Source of the DNA: Granulicella arctica
GTDB lineage: Bacteria; Acidobacteriota; Terriglobia; Terriglobales; Acidobacteriaceae
Direction: 5' to 3'
DNA length: 64,000 nucleotides
Assembly (NCBI RefSeq): GCF_025685605.1
Contig: NZ_JAGTUT010000001.1
Coordinates: 1,116,001-1,180,000, forward strand
Shown: positions 1 to 8,349 of the stretch, piece by piece
How positions within the stretch are numbered: the stretch's first letter is position 1
Layout: each line of letters starts with the position of its first letter
The notes under the pieces: model-generated
Seen by the model: only the letters and a program-made list of their open reading frames with translations
Database searches by the model: none
Told to the model about the DNA's origin: nothing
Program-made: the position numbers and the translations under genes

Positions 1-52
1 TCAAGCTGAAGAGACAGAGAGGAGTCGCGAAGAAGCAGTACAGATTTAGCTC

Positions 53-1042
53 TTACCGCTGAAGAAAATCCTGGGCTTCCAGCCAGCGGCGATACATCTC
101 TGGCCAGTCTTCTTCACCAAGAATTCCTTGCGCAAGACCGGCACCATGCTCTCCATGAGGGAAGAGGTGAGCATCCACCGGAACATTTTTCTGGCGGAGC
201 GCTGAGACGAACAGAACGCTGTTCTGCGGGCTGATGCGTGCGTCATCCATGCTCTCGAAAAGGAAAACCGGTGGGGTGCGGTCGGTGACATTCTTTTCGC
301 CTGAAAGGTAAATCTGCAGATGGCGCAGCTCACCGCCATCGAAGTCTCGCAGAAGATTGTTATAGGAACCAGAGGGCGGAACATCCGCCGGGTCCATCGA
401 TATGACCGGGTAGCCCAGGCCAAGCAAGTCAGGGCGGCCTCGCTGCTCGTCGACGGTGTCATGAATTGGAAGATCAAAGTCGCTGGCTGAGTGAAGCGCA
501 AGGGTACTGGCTAGATGTCCTCCGGCGGAGAAGCCGAAAACTGCGACATGAGAAGGATCGATACCCAATTGGGCAGCTCGGGCTCGGATAAGCTTTACCG
601 CGCGTTGCCCATCCCACATCGGTGTCGGATACCGATAAGTCCCGTCAGACTGAACTAGACGGTAGTACAGTACGAAGGCCTCCACGCCTATCGTCTGCGA
701 GAAGTACTCCGCGACAGGAGCCTGCTCTTTCGTGTCGGTCAAGCGGTCATACCCGCCACCACCGATCACAATAATTGCAGCTTTTGGCTTTTGCGAGCCG
801 GACCACGTACGAAAGACCTTCAGATAGGGAACATCTCTGCACGGATCGTCGCCCCTAGCGCCGGGCGCCGGACCGTCCCAGAGGCGAATGTCCCTGGGGT
901 CGTTTGGTTCAAAACAATTTGTGGAGCTCACGCTTGCTGGTCGTAGAGGTTTGCTTTCATGCCGGCGGCCTTGCGCGGAGAGACCGAGACTGGCTATAAG
1001 AAGTGATGCAATTACTGAAATAGGGTGACTATTCCTGGGCAT
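53..1042 (-). CDS. Secreted alpha/beta hydrolase, esterase type
   Basis: A 330-residue protein with an N-terminal hydrophobic stretch (residues about 8-24) that looks like a Sec signal peptide, so it probably acts in the periplasm or outside. The fold signature is clear: an oxyanion-type glycine run IGGGGYD near residue 95, the nucleophile elbow GFSAGGH (Ser about 172), an acid in FESMDDARIS and the histidine in HGEHG near the C-terminus. These match the acetyl-xylan-esterase/BD-FAE-like branch, which cleaves short acyl esters from sugars; the actual substrate is not readable. I prefer the ATG at 1042 over a TTG two codons upstream because AGAGG lies at a proper distance only from the ATG. 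It is the last gene on the minus strand at the left edge and no partner is visible. Confidence 0.85.
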   Translation of the reverse strand: MPRNSHPISVIASLLIASLGLSAQGRRHESKPLRPASVSSTNCFEPNDPRDIRLWDGPAPGARGDDPCRDVPYLKVFRTWSGSQKPKAAIIVIGGGGYDRLTDTKEQAPVAEYFSQTIGVEAFVLYYRLVQSDGTYRYPTPMWDGQRAVKLIRARAAQLGIDPSHVAVFGFSAGGHLASTLALHSASDFDLPIHDTVDEQRGRPDLLGLGYPVISMDPADVPPSGSYNNLLRDFDGGELRHLQIYLSGEKNVTDRTPPVFLFESMDDARISPQNSVLFVSALRQKNVPVDAHLFPHGEHGAGLAQGILGEEDWPEMYRRWLEAQDFLQR

Positions 1043-1090
1043 ACTCAAGGCCTCTGTACTTTCTTCAGAAAAGGTAGATTCACGGCCTTC

Positions 1091-1464
1091 TCAAACGCTC
1101 TCCGGATTGACGAACGTGTACAGCGCGGTCAACTTACCGCCTTCCACCACACCGACATCGATCCCTGAAATCTGTTGTGGCTTACCGGTCGGGCCGTAGG
1201 CCCATGGGAGATAACCTATGCCATGCTGGGATTAACAGGCCCAGAAACCGAGAAGGAGAAGCCTGGAAAGGAATCAAAAAGCCTTTCGACGGCTTGGTCG
1301 ATCTTTTCCCGGCCTTGATGGGCTCCTTCCGGATCAATAAAGACCGCGTTCTCCGACCACAGCTCGCTCAACAGCTTGCGACGAGTGATGCCATTCCTCT
1401 CGTTGAAAAGCTCCAGTAAGTTCCGGATTAGAAGATCCCCTTCGAAACCATTAGCTGCGGTCAT
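1091..1464 (-). pseudogene. SnoaL/NTF2-like protein, frameshifted
   Basis: The ORF starting at ATG 1464 (preceded by GGGAGAAGAGAG) encodes a small NTF2-like fold with FEGDLLIRNLLELFNERN and a helix around REKIDQAVERLF, then stops at about 1216. A second frame directly continues the family: it reads IGYLPWAYGPTGKPQQ and then GIDVGVVEGGKLTALYTFVN, ending at TGA 1091-1093. The two pieces join if one base is added or removed near 1225-1240. The restored protein would be about 124 residues, normal for SnoaL-like proteins. This is either a natural frameshift or a sequencing error. It is downstream of the condensation-domain gene, in the same orientation. Confidence 0.75.
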
Positions 1465-1570
1465 AATCTCTCTTCTCCCTTGCTTCCTGTGATGAGCCAT
1501 ACCTGCGACATTGAGAATCACTCCCTTCATGAAATTTAGATCAACCGCGTAGCAACTTCCGTTTGAAATG

Positions 1571-1587
1571 AGGCTGAGCTTCAGCCT
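1571..1587 (-). terminator. Candidate hairpin terminator
   Basis: A 7-bp perfect stem (AGGCTGA/TCAGCCT) with a 3-nt loop sits 34 bases beyond the stop of the condensation-domain gene. The T-tract is weak (CATTTC on the minus strand), so termination is only a possibility. Confidence 0.35.
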
Positions 1588-1620
1588 TTCTGGGTTGGCC
1601 GCAGCACTTCAAAACCGCAA

Positions 1621-2889
1621 CTAATGCTCCTGGACGGACGCGGTATTAGACAAGAAAACGTGTGTGAGTTGCTTCTCGAGATTGGGAAGTAAGTCTGGGA
1701 ACGGGTTTGGGCTCACCAATACAATCGACATGACGTCCGAAGTTGTCGCAACCATCACCGTTTGAGCATTTGCGTCGCCGCTGTCCACGATGGGTGTGAC
1801 TGCTCTCAGACGGATAGAACCGAACTCCGTGGGGCCAGGAAAGTTGCCGAAGTTGGAGATCATCAGATCGTGTGAGTGAGCACTCGCAAGCGAGACGGCT
1901 TCCGCAATGGAGCGCTCCGCGGCGAGGAAGTCGTGTAGCGGCGTCAGGTTTGCCACAAGACCTTTGACCGTGCGGATTTCTTTGACTCCTTCACTACAAA
2001 CACGGGCGATATCCCAAAAATCATTCGGTTGCCGTAAGTCAAAGACGAATCGCTTCTGTCCAAAGATGATTCCTTCCGCTCGCTCTTGGCGAAACAGAGA
2101 CCGAACATTGACCGGTACAACGCATGTTACATCTTTCTTTCGCCACCGTTCGCTCACAGCACGTCCAATTTCCAAGACAGACGCCATCAATATCCCGTTG
2201 GCGGTGGTGCCCTGGAGTCGGCCGCATTCCACAATGGCCTTCGTCAACTCCCGTGAAAGCTGAATCCTGGATACTTTGGGCGGAACAGACAAACCATGGG
2301 ATGTATCTTTCTCGGCGGACTTCGAGAGTAGGTCTTCGTCGGCGTCACGCCTAGAGATATAGTCTTCGGGAACGGGAATCCCTACAAGCGCATCGATAGA
2401 CGGAGCTGGTGCCAGTGGCAAAGGTTCTGATTGCTCCGCAAAAGAAGAAAGCATATCCCGAATGAGGTTCATCAATCCGATGCCGTCAAAGAAAGCGTGA
2501 TGAGCGGAGAGGATAACCACCGCTCTTCTCTTTCCAAGAAGAAGAGTGACCCGCAGGGGGGGGCCGCTTCCATCCTGGAAACTATGCTCCATATCGTGCC
2601 GGCATTCTTCCAAGACATCCGTTTCGTCTGTAAGCGGTAGATGTCGAAGCGGAATTCCCTCATCGAAGGATTTGAAAAAGAACGGCCGTTCTCTGTGATC
2701 CTTGCCAACGCGTAATGAAATGTTGGCATACTTCCTCTGAAGAAAGTGGAGCGCCGTCTCCCACTGCGAGAGGGTGGTCACCCCATCGATTTCTATACAG
2801 GTGAGAGCCATGCGAGTCGAATGCTGCTCTAGTAGCCATACATACTCCTCCATACATCCGAGCGTTCGGACCGGAACATTGGTTTCCAT
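1621..2889 (-). CDS. Condensation-domain / HxxxD acyltransferase-like protein
   Basis: A 422-residue protein with the HHxxxDG catalytic signature (HHAFFDG, residues 130-136) and a later structural stretch (VVPVNVRSLF near residue 265), typical of the chloramphenicol-acetyltransferase/condensation superfamily, which includes PapA-type and alcohol acyltransferases. Such enzymes move an acyl group from a thioester to an amine or alcohol. No carrier protein or adenylation domain is nearby, so a free-standing acyltransferase is likelier than an NRPS part. The start at 2889 is preferred over the longer ORF because it has GGAGGG seven bases upstream and avoids overlap with the SDR gene. It lies 52 bases behind that SDR in the same direction, probably one transcript. 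Donor and acceptor are unknown. Confidence 0.7.
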   Translation of the reverse strand: METNVPVRTLGCMEEYVWLLEQHSTRMALTCIEIDGVTTLSQWETALHFLQRKYANISLRVGKDHRERPFFFKSFDEGIPLRHLPLTDETDVLEECRHDMEHSFQDGSGPPLRVTLLLGKRRAVVILSAHHAFFDGIGLMNLIRDMLSSFAEQSEPLPLAPAPSIDALVGIPVPEDYISRRDADEDLLSKSAEKDTSHGLSVPPKVSRIQLSRELTKAIVECGRLQGTTANGILMASVLEIGRAVSERWRKKDVTCVVPVNVRSLFRQERAEGIIFGQKRFVFDLRQPNDFWDIARVCSEGVKEIRTVKGLVANLTPLHDFLAAERSIAEAVSLASAHSHDLMISNFGNFPGPTEFGSIRLRAVTPIVDSGDANAQTVMVATTSDVMSIVLVSPNPFPDLLPNLEKQLTHVFLSNTASVQEH

Positions 2890-2941
2890 GGCTCCCTCCT
2901 TTTTAGGCAAGTTGTTTGGGCCGAATACGTTGGGCTTAGAA

Positions 2942-3691
2942 CTAGACAAGCGAGAAGCCGCCATCCACAACAAGATTCTCAGCATTGACAAAGCTGCTTT
3001 CATCCGAGGCGAGGAATAAGACAGCCTTCGCTATCTCCTCCGGTTCGCCAGTCCTTCCAGACGGTGTCTTCGCGGCTGACGCGGCGGCATATTCCTTGAT
3101 CTGGTCGTCGTTCATGCCAATCGCACTATAGCCAGGGGTGATGACAACGCCTGGACTGACCGCATTTACCCGAATCCGTCTAGGCTTGAGGTCGGCTGCC
3201 CAGCCTCGGGCGAAATTGCGCACAGCAGCCTTCGCACCCGAATACATACTGAATGAGTCCATACCTTTGCTTTCAGTGATCGAAGAGTTGAGGATGATGG
3301 ACCCGCCGTCCTTCATCAATGGAAGAAGTTTCTGGACCGTGAAGACGACGCCCTTGACGTTGGTGTCAAAAATCTTGTGATAATGTTCTTCGCTGACATC
3401 TGCAATGGGCGCAAAAGTCCCGGAGCCCGCGTTTGCGAAGATGATATCCAACACCACTCCCTTTGCCTTCAGTCCTTCCGCGAGTCGTGCGAGATCTCCA
3501 AGATTGGAAACGTCCCCTTGGATGCCCGTAGCGGCGTGTCCAATTTCCTTGACAGCAGCGTTTAGCGCCTCCTGTCGGCGTCCTGTGATAAAGACCTGCG
3601 CTCCCTCTTGAGCAAAGAGCTTCGCTGTTGCTAAACCAATACCGCTATTGCCGCCCGTAACCACTGCTGTCTTCCCGGTGAGTTTGCCCAT
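2942..3691 (-). CDS. SDR family oxidoreductase (copy 1 of a duplicated block)
   Basis: A 249-residue classical short-chain dehydrogenase: cofactor motif TGGNSGIG at residues 12-19, an Arg-rich turn GRR after beta-2 suggesting NADP(H), the FANAG strand, the catalytic Ser in LNSSITES and YSGAK (YxxxK), and a C-terminal VDGGFS. Start 3691 is chosen for AAGGAAC and equal length with its paralogue at 37,524-38,273. The two align end to end without gaps and are about three quarters identical by eye. An AraC regulator lies just upstream in both places, so the SDR is the likely target of that regulator. Substrate unknown; broad aldehyde, ketone or quinone reduction is the usual role. Confidence 0.9.
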   Translation of the reverse strand: MGKLTGKTAVVTGGNSGIGLATAKLFAQEGAQVFITGRRQEALNAAVKEIGHAATGIQGDVSNLGDLARLAEGLKAKGVVLDIIFANAGSGTFAPIADVSEEHYHKIFDTNVKGVVFTVQKLLPLMKDGGSIILNSSITESKGMDSFSMYSGAKAAVRNFARGWAADLKPRRIRVNAVSPGVVITPGYSAIGMNDDQIKEYAAASAAKTPSGRTGEPEEIAKAVLFLASDESSFVNAENLVVDGGFSLV

Positions 3692-3810
3692 TGTTTGTTC
3701 CTTTCGTAAAGCCGAACTCCGCAAAGTGATCTCAAGTCCTGTTCTATGTCTTCGCGTTTTGAAGCCGTCTTATTTAGCCTCGTTATGGGATGAAGAAGAA
3801 CATCCATCGA

Positions 3811-3823
3811 CGTGTCCAAAACT
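3811..3823 (-). promoter_or_regulatory. Motif shared by both SDR/AraC intergenic regions
   Basis: The plus-strand string CGTGTCCAAAACT between the AraC and SDR genes recurs as CGTGTCCAAACT at 38,342-38,353, the same place in the second block. On the coding strand it reads AGTTTTGGACACG, which could be a -35 box or an activator site for the SDR. The function is an inference from conservation between the two copies. Confidence 0.4.
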
Positions 3824-3857
3824 CTGGTGTTTGTAACCGGCGCGATTTTTTATCGAG

Positions 3858-4526
3858 CTAGAAGCCCAACTCGTGATTCGCCGTGAGGCTTGCGTAGGTG
3901 GAAGCGAGCGTCAAACGCTGCCGCTCTCGCCTGCACTCTATCGGCGTCTTGGTTGTCAACCGGCCAAAGATCCGGGCAAAGTGCTGCTGCGTCTGAAAAC
4001 CGCATTCGGCGGCGATGTCGATGACCGGAGCCTCGGACTCGTCCAGGAGTGTCTTCGCCTTGCAAACCCGAAGTCGAAGCAAGTATTGGTGCGGCGAAGT
4101 GCCGGTGGCTGACTTGAACCGCTGAGAGAAGTACGCCGCGCTCAAGCCTGCCTCGCGTGCCAACTCGGCGAGAGTCAGAGTGCTCGAGAGACGTTCGCTG
4201 ATCATAGAGAGCACTCGACGAAACTGGGACGGGGATAGGCCGTCATCCGCGGCACTCATGGGTGGAAGACAACTCACGTTCGAGACTAGAGAATCCGACA
4301 TCACTCCATTAGGGCTGGTAGCGGATTCAGACTCTAATAGACTTATGCGTACGCGTTGTCCGTCCTGCTCGACCCAGGCGAGGCCCGGGATAAGCTTGAG
4401 CGATGCGCTCTCATCAGCCGTTGCGAACTGCATCTGGATTCGCGCAGCATCATGCACCAAGAACGGCTTTCTTGGTGGAATCAAGTCCGATAGGGGAGAA
4501 ACCCGGCGACGTCTGTACTCAGTCAT
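3858..4526 (-). CDS. AraC family transcriptional regulator (copy 1)
   Basis: A 222-residue regulator whose C-terminal half is a standard AraC double helix-turn-helix: LTLAELAREAGLSAAYFSQR, then the second helix pair around IDIAAECGFQTQQHFARIF and the closing TPIECR. The N-terminal 90 residues are short and variable and contain AWVEQDGQRVRI, conserved in the paralogue at 38,375-39,064; no cupin-like sensor domain is evident. Start 4526 is chosen because GTGAGG precedes it and because both copies align from here. It lies between the sensor kinase and the SDR, all on the minus strand, which suggests it controls the SDR and downstream genes. Confidence 0.88.
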   Translation of the reverse strand: MTEYRRRRVSPLSDLIPPRKPFLVHDAARIQMQFATADESASLKLIPGLAWVEQDGQRVRISLLESESATSPNGVMSDSLVSNVSCLPPMSAADDGLSPSQFRRVLSMISERLSSTLTLAELAREAGLSAAYFSQRFKSATGTSPHQYLLRLRVCKAKTLLDESEAPVIDIAAECGFQTQQHFARIFGRLTTKTPIECRRERQRLTLASTYASLTANHELGF

Positions 4527-4629
4527 GCCTGCCTCACTTTTCGGTTCACCGTCCCCATTGGGGCTCGATGCCTTTAGTGACGGTAGAACAGCAAGCCTGC
4601 GTCGGAAACCCCACAAACTTGAGGTTTCA

Positions 4630-4647
4630 CCTCTGGATTTCTCTAGG
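4630..4647. promoter_or_regulatory. Imperfect inverted repeat upstream of AraC copy 1
   Basis: CCTCTGGA-TT-TCTCTAGG sits between the kinase stop and the AraC start. The same position in the duplicated block (39,170-39,187) carries a perfect version. A preceding run ACAAACTTGAGGTTT is identical in both. It may be an autoregulatory operator. Confidence 0.4.
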
Positions 4648-4661
4648 CACCTTCGGGGAAT

Positions 4662-7600
4662 CTAGCCGCCGCGCACAAATCTCTGCAGGCGCGACCACTT
4701 GGACGGCCGCGCATTCTCCATGAGTACGGAATTGGGCACCGTTAAACTCACCTCAGTGCCGATGCCCTGTGAAGAAGTGAAGGCTAGCTCTGCATTAAGG
4801 AAGCGAGCTCGTTCGCGCATCCCAGCAAGACCAAAATGACCGGAACGTCCCTCCTTAAGAGTCTTTGTATCGACACCGTTACCGTCATCCGAGATGCGAA
4901 GCTGGAAGTCTTCCGCATAAACGATTTGCACTTTCAGGTTTGTCCCCCCCGAATGCAAGCATCCGTTGTTGATTGCTTCGAAGCCGATACGGTAAATTTC
5001 TTCGCGGACACATACCGACATCGCGATTGGCTCGCCGATAAGCTCGAAACTTGTCTCCATTGTGCCGGAAAGCGCGCAATCGTCGACAGCATCTTGCAAG
5101 AGAGATTCAATTGTTTGTTGCTCAATCACCGGAGCGCGAAGCGACCGGAGAGCGGCCCGCCCCTCCTCCATCGCATTTCCTAACCACGTTGAGAGCATCT
5201 GAAGCCGCGGTTTAACCTCGTCCTGTTCGTTCAATTGAGCGAGAGCGGTATCGGCAAGCATCTTACTTCCCTGTATGGTCTGCAGCAATGTGTCGTGCAT
5301 GTCCCGTGCGATTCTAGTCCGTTCCGCGAGACGCTCGTCGTAGCGAGCTTGCGCGTCTCGTCGGACCGTGCGAATCCTGAGCCGGTAAGCCATAACGATC
5401 GCAAGCGAGCATGCTGCGATACAGCCGAGGATGAAAGACTTCGTCTGGTACCAGGCCGGAAGGATCGTGAACGAGAGTGTAGCTTCCTTAGTGCTCCACA
5501 CTCCATCGGCATTGCTCGCTACAACGCGAAACATGTAGTGGCCTGGTCCTAGATCGGTATAGAAGGCATCTCTCAGCTTGGTGATGTCTTGCCACTCCTT
5601 GTCATGCCCATCTAGGCGATAGCGAAATTGGAGTCGCTCCGGGACGCTCAGCGAAGGTGCTGTGTAACGAAGGTCTACATCCTCTGTCAGCGGGGCAAGA
5701 TCTATTCCTTGCACTGCTTTGTGCTCGACGTGGCGGGCCACGATCGCTTCTATTTGCACCGGCGGTGGAGGAATTTCCGTTCTGGAATGCGTCGGATCTA
5801 CAACCTGTACCTCTGTGCCATTCGCAAACCAGAGATCGCCGTCTGTCGATATCGCTACAAGCGAAGAGAAATCTGCGATATTCGGCAGAGCGCCATCGAG
5901 GACATCGAAAAGACGAGATGTTACAGAATACTTCGGGTCCGCCTTGAACCTCGATAGCTCTGCACTGGCAACAAATACCAGCCCACATGAGGCGTAGGCC
6001 CAAAGGTTCTCGTTATGATCGAGGATGATGGAGTGAATGTGAGCGCACGGAAGGCCATTCGTCGTATCGAGGAACCAGGAATCCCGCTGGTTGAAATACT
6101 CAATGCCGCGAGCGGTGGAGGCCCACTTCGATCCATCTCTGGAGAAGGCGAAATTGTTCCGCCTGATGATAGTGTGAGGACTCCACGGTTCAATCCGACC
6201 TTGGTCGTCGAGAATTAGGGCATTACGGGAGTTTCCCAGATCCAGGAAGAGTCCACCATCCGGATTCGCGGCCATAACATTAGGGTCAGAGTGCAGACTC
6301 ACAGATTCGAGAGATTCTGAGGCGGAATCGAAGCGCAAGAGTCTGTAAGGCCGGCCACTCACGAGTACGAAAATATTCTGCTGCGTATCCTCCACGATTC
6401 CAACCACCACTCCACTGGACCTCTTATGATGGTCGAGGATTCGGGTAAAGCGGCCTTGTGAAAAGACATAGAGATCAGTATCGACCCCGACCCAAAGCCG
6501 TCCGGTGTGATCCTCCATGATGGAAGTCACGCGCTGGCCTGGAAGGCCGTCCTTTTTTAGGTAATTGGTTACCTGCCCATTCTTCAGGAAGCTGAGGCTG
6601 CCGCGGTTTCCGATCCAAACTCCACCATTCTTCGACGACGCGACGGAATCGACGTAGTCGCCAGCGAGTCCCTCGCTGGTGGAGAATGTCCTGACGATGA
6701 GGTTTCGAAAACGGTCCAATCCTCTCTTCGTACCAACCCAGACATCGCCCTCGCGGTCTTCGTAGAGGCTAGACACAGAGTTTCCCGATAGTCCCTCTGT
6801 CTCCCCAAAGTGATCAATCCCGTCCGGTCGGATTCGAAAGATTCCTTGATCGGCTGTACCGACCCAGACCGTACCGTCACGATCAATCAGTGTAGCCGTA
6901 ACACTCCAAAAGCTATTTGATGAAGGCGAGGTATAGGCATCACGCCAAATATTGTCGCTAAGGCTTTGTAAGCCAAGACCGGGCCCCGTTCTTGCGATAC
7001 CGACGAGAAGGGAGCCATCGGGGCGCGGCGTGAGGGATTCGATCCCAGTGGACGCCTCCGCGGAATCGAGTTCTGGGTGGGGGTAGGTTCGGAAAGCCCC
7101 AGGTCGACCGTGCAGAAGATGCGTTGAGTCTGCGACCCAGATGTCTCCATTCTTGTCGACGGCGAGGGCCTCGGCATACGGTAATGGGATACCGTCTACT
7201 GCCGTGAAACAATGCATTGCCTTTCCGAGGACTTCGCAGAGGGCACCTTCACCTGGAGAAATCCGGGATCTCGTGAACCAGACTGTGCCTTGGTTATCCA
7301 ATCGGATCGCATTAACGTGCGAGCGCGGCCCCTCGATGCGTTCCGACTGACCATGCTTCATGTGGCGGATAGATTGCGAAGTCCCAACCCATAGGCTTCC
7401 GTCAGGAGAAGCCTCCAGTGTAGTGATCATCCCGTCGCCGGCTGGAAGGAACCGCACACCGTCATATCTGAGCAGCCCGTTATCGGTTCCAATCCAAAGG
7501 TATCCGTCTGCTGTCTGACTCACAGCGTTCACTGCCCCGCTGAAGGCACCGTCGCGGATACGCCAAGCGGTGTGGCCCAATTGAGATACACGCGAGTCCG

Positions 7601-7685
7601 GTTCAAGGGCGCAACAAGGACCGCTTGCCGTTAGCAGAAGACCAAGCGCGACGAGTTGAACGACACCTCTCATAGATGCGGTCAA
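4662..7685 (-). CDS. Two-component sensor histidine kinase with beta-propeller sensor
   Basis: A 1007-residue membrane kinase. In order: a signal-like segment (residues 1-27); a periplasmic two-propeller sensor built of Reg_prop-type repeats (DGYLWIGTDNGLLRYD, DREGDVWVGTKRGLDRF); a Y_Y_Y domain (LQFRYRLDGHDKEWQ) around 680-740; one membrane helix near 745-765; a HisKA_3 dimerisation helix with the phospho-accepting His in ARDMHDTLLQ; and an HATPase_c domain with EAINNGCLHSGG (N box), DDGNGVD and GHFGLAGMRER. This layout is common in Bacteroidota and Acidobacteriota and senses extracellular compounds, often glycans. Its ATG overlaps the stop of the response-regulator gene as ATGA, so translation is coupled. 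A relic of its 3' end is present at 39.2-39.6 kb. Confidence 0.92.
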   Translation of the reverse strand: MTASMRGVVQLVALGLLLTASGPCCALEPDSRVSQLGHTAWRIRDGAFSGAVNAVSQTADGYLWIGTDNGLLRYDGVRFLPAGDGMITTLEASPDGSLWVGTSQSIRHMKHGQSERIEGPRSHVNAIRLDNQGTVWFTRSRISPGEGALCEVLGKAMHCFTAVDGIPLPYAEALAVDKNGDIWVADSTHLLHGRPGAFRTYPHPELDSAEASTGIESLTPRPDGSLLVGIARTGPGLGLQSLSDNIWRDAYTSPSSNSFWSVTATLIDRDGTVWVGTADQGIFRIRPDGIDHFGETEGLSGNSVSSLYEDREGDVWVGTKRGLDRFRNLIVRTFSTSEGLAGDYVDSVASSKNGGVWIGNRGSLSFLKNGQVTNYLKKDGLPGQRVTSIMEDHTGRLWVGVDTDLYVFSQGRFTRILDHHKRSSGVVVGIVEDTQQNIFVLVSGRPYRLLRFDSASESLESVSLHSDPNVMAANPDGGLFLDLGNSRNALILDDQGRIEPWSPHTIIRRNNFAFSRDGSKWASTARGIEYFNQRDSWFLDTTNGLPCAHIHSIILDHNENLWAYASCGLVFVASAELSRFKADPKYSVTSRLFDVLDGALPNIADFSSLVAISTDGDLWFANGTEVQVVDPTHSRTEIPPPPVQIEAIVARHVEHKAVQGIDLAPLTEDVDLRYTAPSLSVPERLQFRYRLDGHDKEWQDITKLRDAFYTDLGPGHYMFRVVASNADGVWSTKEATLSFTILPAWYQTKSFILGCIAACSLAIVMAYRLRIRTVRRDAQARYDERLAERTRIARDMHDTLLQTIQGSKMLADTALAQLNEQDEVKPRLQMLSTWLGNAMEEGRAALRSLRAPVIEQQTIESLLQDAVDDCALSGTMETSFELIGEPIAMSVCVREEIYRIGFEAINNGCLHSGGTNLKVQIVYAEDFQLRISDDGNGVDTKTLKEGRSGHFGLAGMRERARFLNAELAFTSSQGIGTEVSLTVPNSVLMENARPSKWSRLQRFVRGG

Positions 7686-8311
7686 ATCTCCAATAGACCG
7701 CGGCGGAGCGCGATCATGACGGCATGTGTTCGATCATTTGCTTGCAGCTTTTGGGAAAGGTTCTTAATATGAAAATTTACCGTGGCTTCTGCTATGTTCA
7801 AGTCGGACGCGATTTGTTTGTTTCGTCTTCCATCCCGGATAAGTCTCAAGACACTCAGTTCTCGCTCTGTCAGCTTCTCGTCCGCCATTCGTTCCGCGAC
7901 GCGGGTCGCGAATCTGTGTGGAACATGCTTGCTACCCTCATGCACCGACTGGATAATGGCAACGAGATCTTGCATCGGTAGGCTCTTAAGCACGTAGGCC
8001 GAGGCACCTCCGCGCATGGCACGGCGTATATCCGCGTCGTCCTCGGATGTTGTTAGGATGACCACGCGTGCATCTGAATTCATCTTTCTGATTTCTGCCA
8101 GAGCGGCGAACCCGTCGGTTCCAGGCAAACGCAAATCCAGAAGCGTGACATCTGGAGCATGACGGCGATATTGCTCCAGCGCTTCCAAGGAGTTTGACGC
8201 CGTGGCAATAAGTTCCATGTCAGGCCGCAGGCTGAGCACTGCTCGCAAGCCCTCGCGAAAGACCGGATGATCTTCTACGCTGAGGATACGAATTGTCGGT
8301 ACTTTGCTCAT
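7682..8311 (-). CDS. NarL/LuxR-type response regulator
   Basis: A 209-residue response regulator. The receiver domain shows the acidic pair in VEDHP, the phospho-acceptor Asp in VTLLDLRLPG, Thr in ILTTSEDD and Lys in VLKSLP. The C-terminal domain is a LuxR-type HTH (KLTERELSVLRLIRDGRRNKQI split over two helices, then ATVNFHIKNL). It is the partner of the kinase that follows with a 4-base overlap. The start at 8311 begins where relatives usually begin; an in-frame ATG at 8332 is possible, and neither has a convincing Shine-Dalgarno sequence. Likely targets are the genes downstream on the same strand. Confidence 0.9.
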   Translation of the reverse strand: MSKVPTIRILSVEDHPVFREGLRAVLSLRPDMELIATASNSLEALEQYRRHAPDVTLLDLRLPGTDGFAALAEIRKMNSDARVVILTTSEDDADIRRAMRGGASAYVLKSLPMQDLVAIIQSVHEGSKHVPHRFATRVAERMADEKLTERELSVLRLIRDGRRNKQIASDLNIAEATVNFHIKNLSQKLQANDRTHAVMIALRRGLLEI

Positions 8312-8349
8312 TGTGAACAAACCAAGTCGCATAGGTCGCTGTTGTCAGT

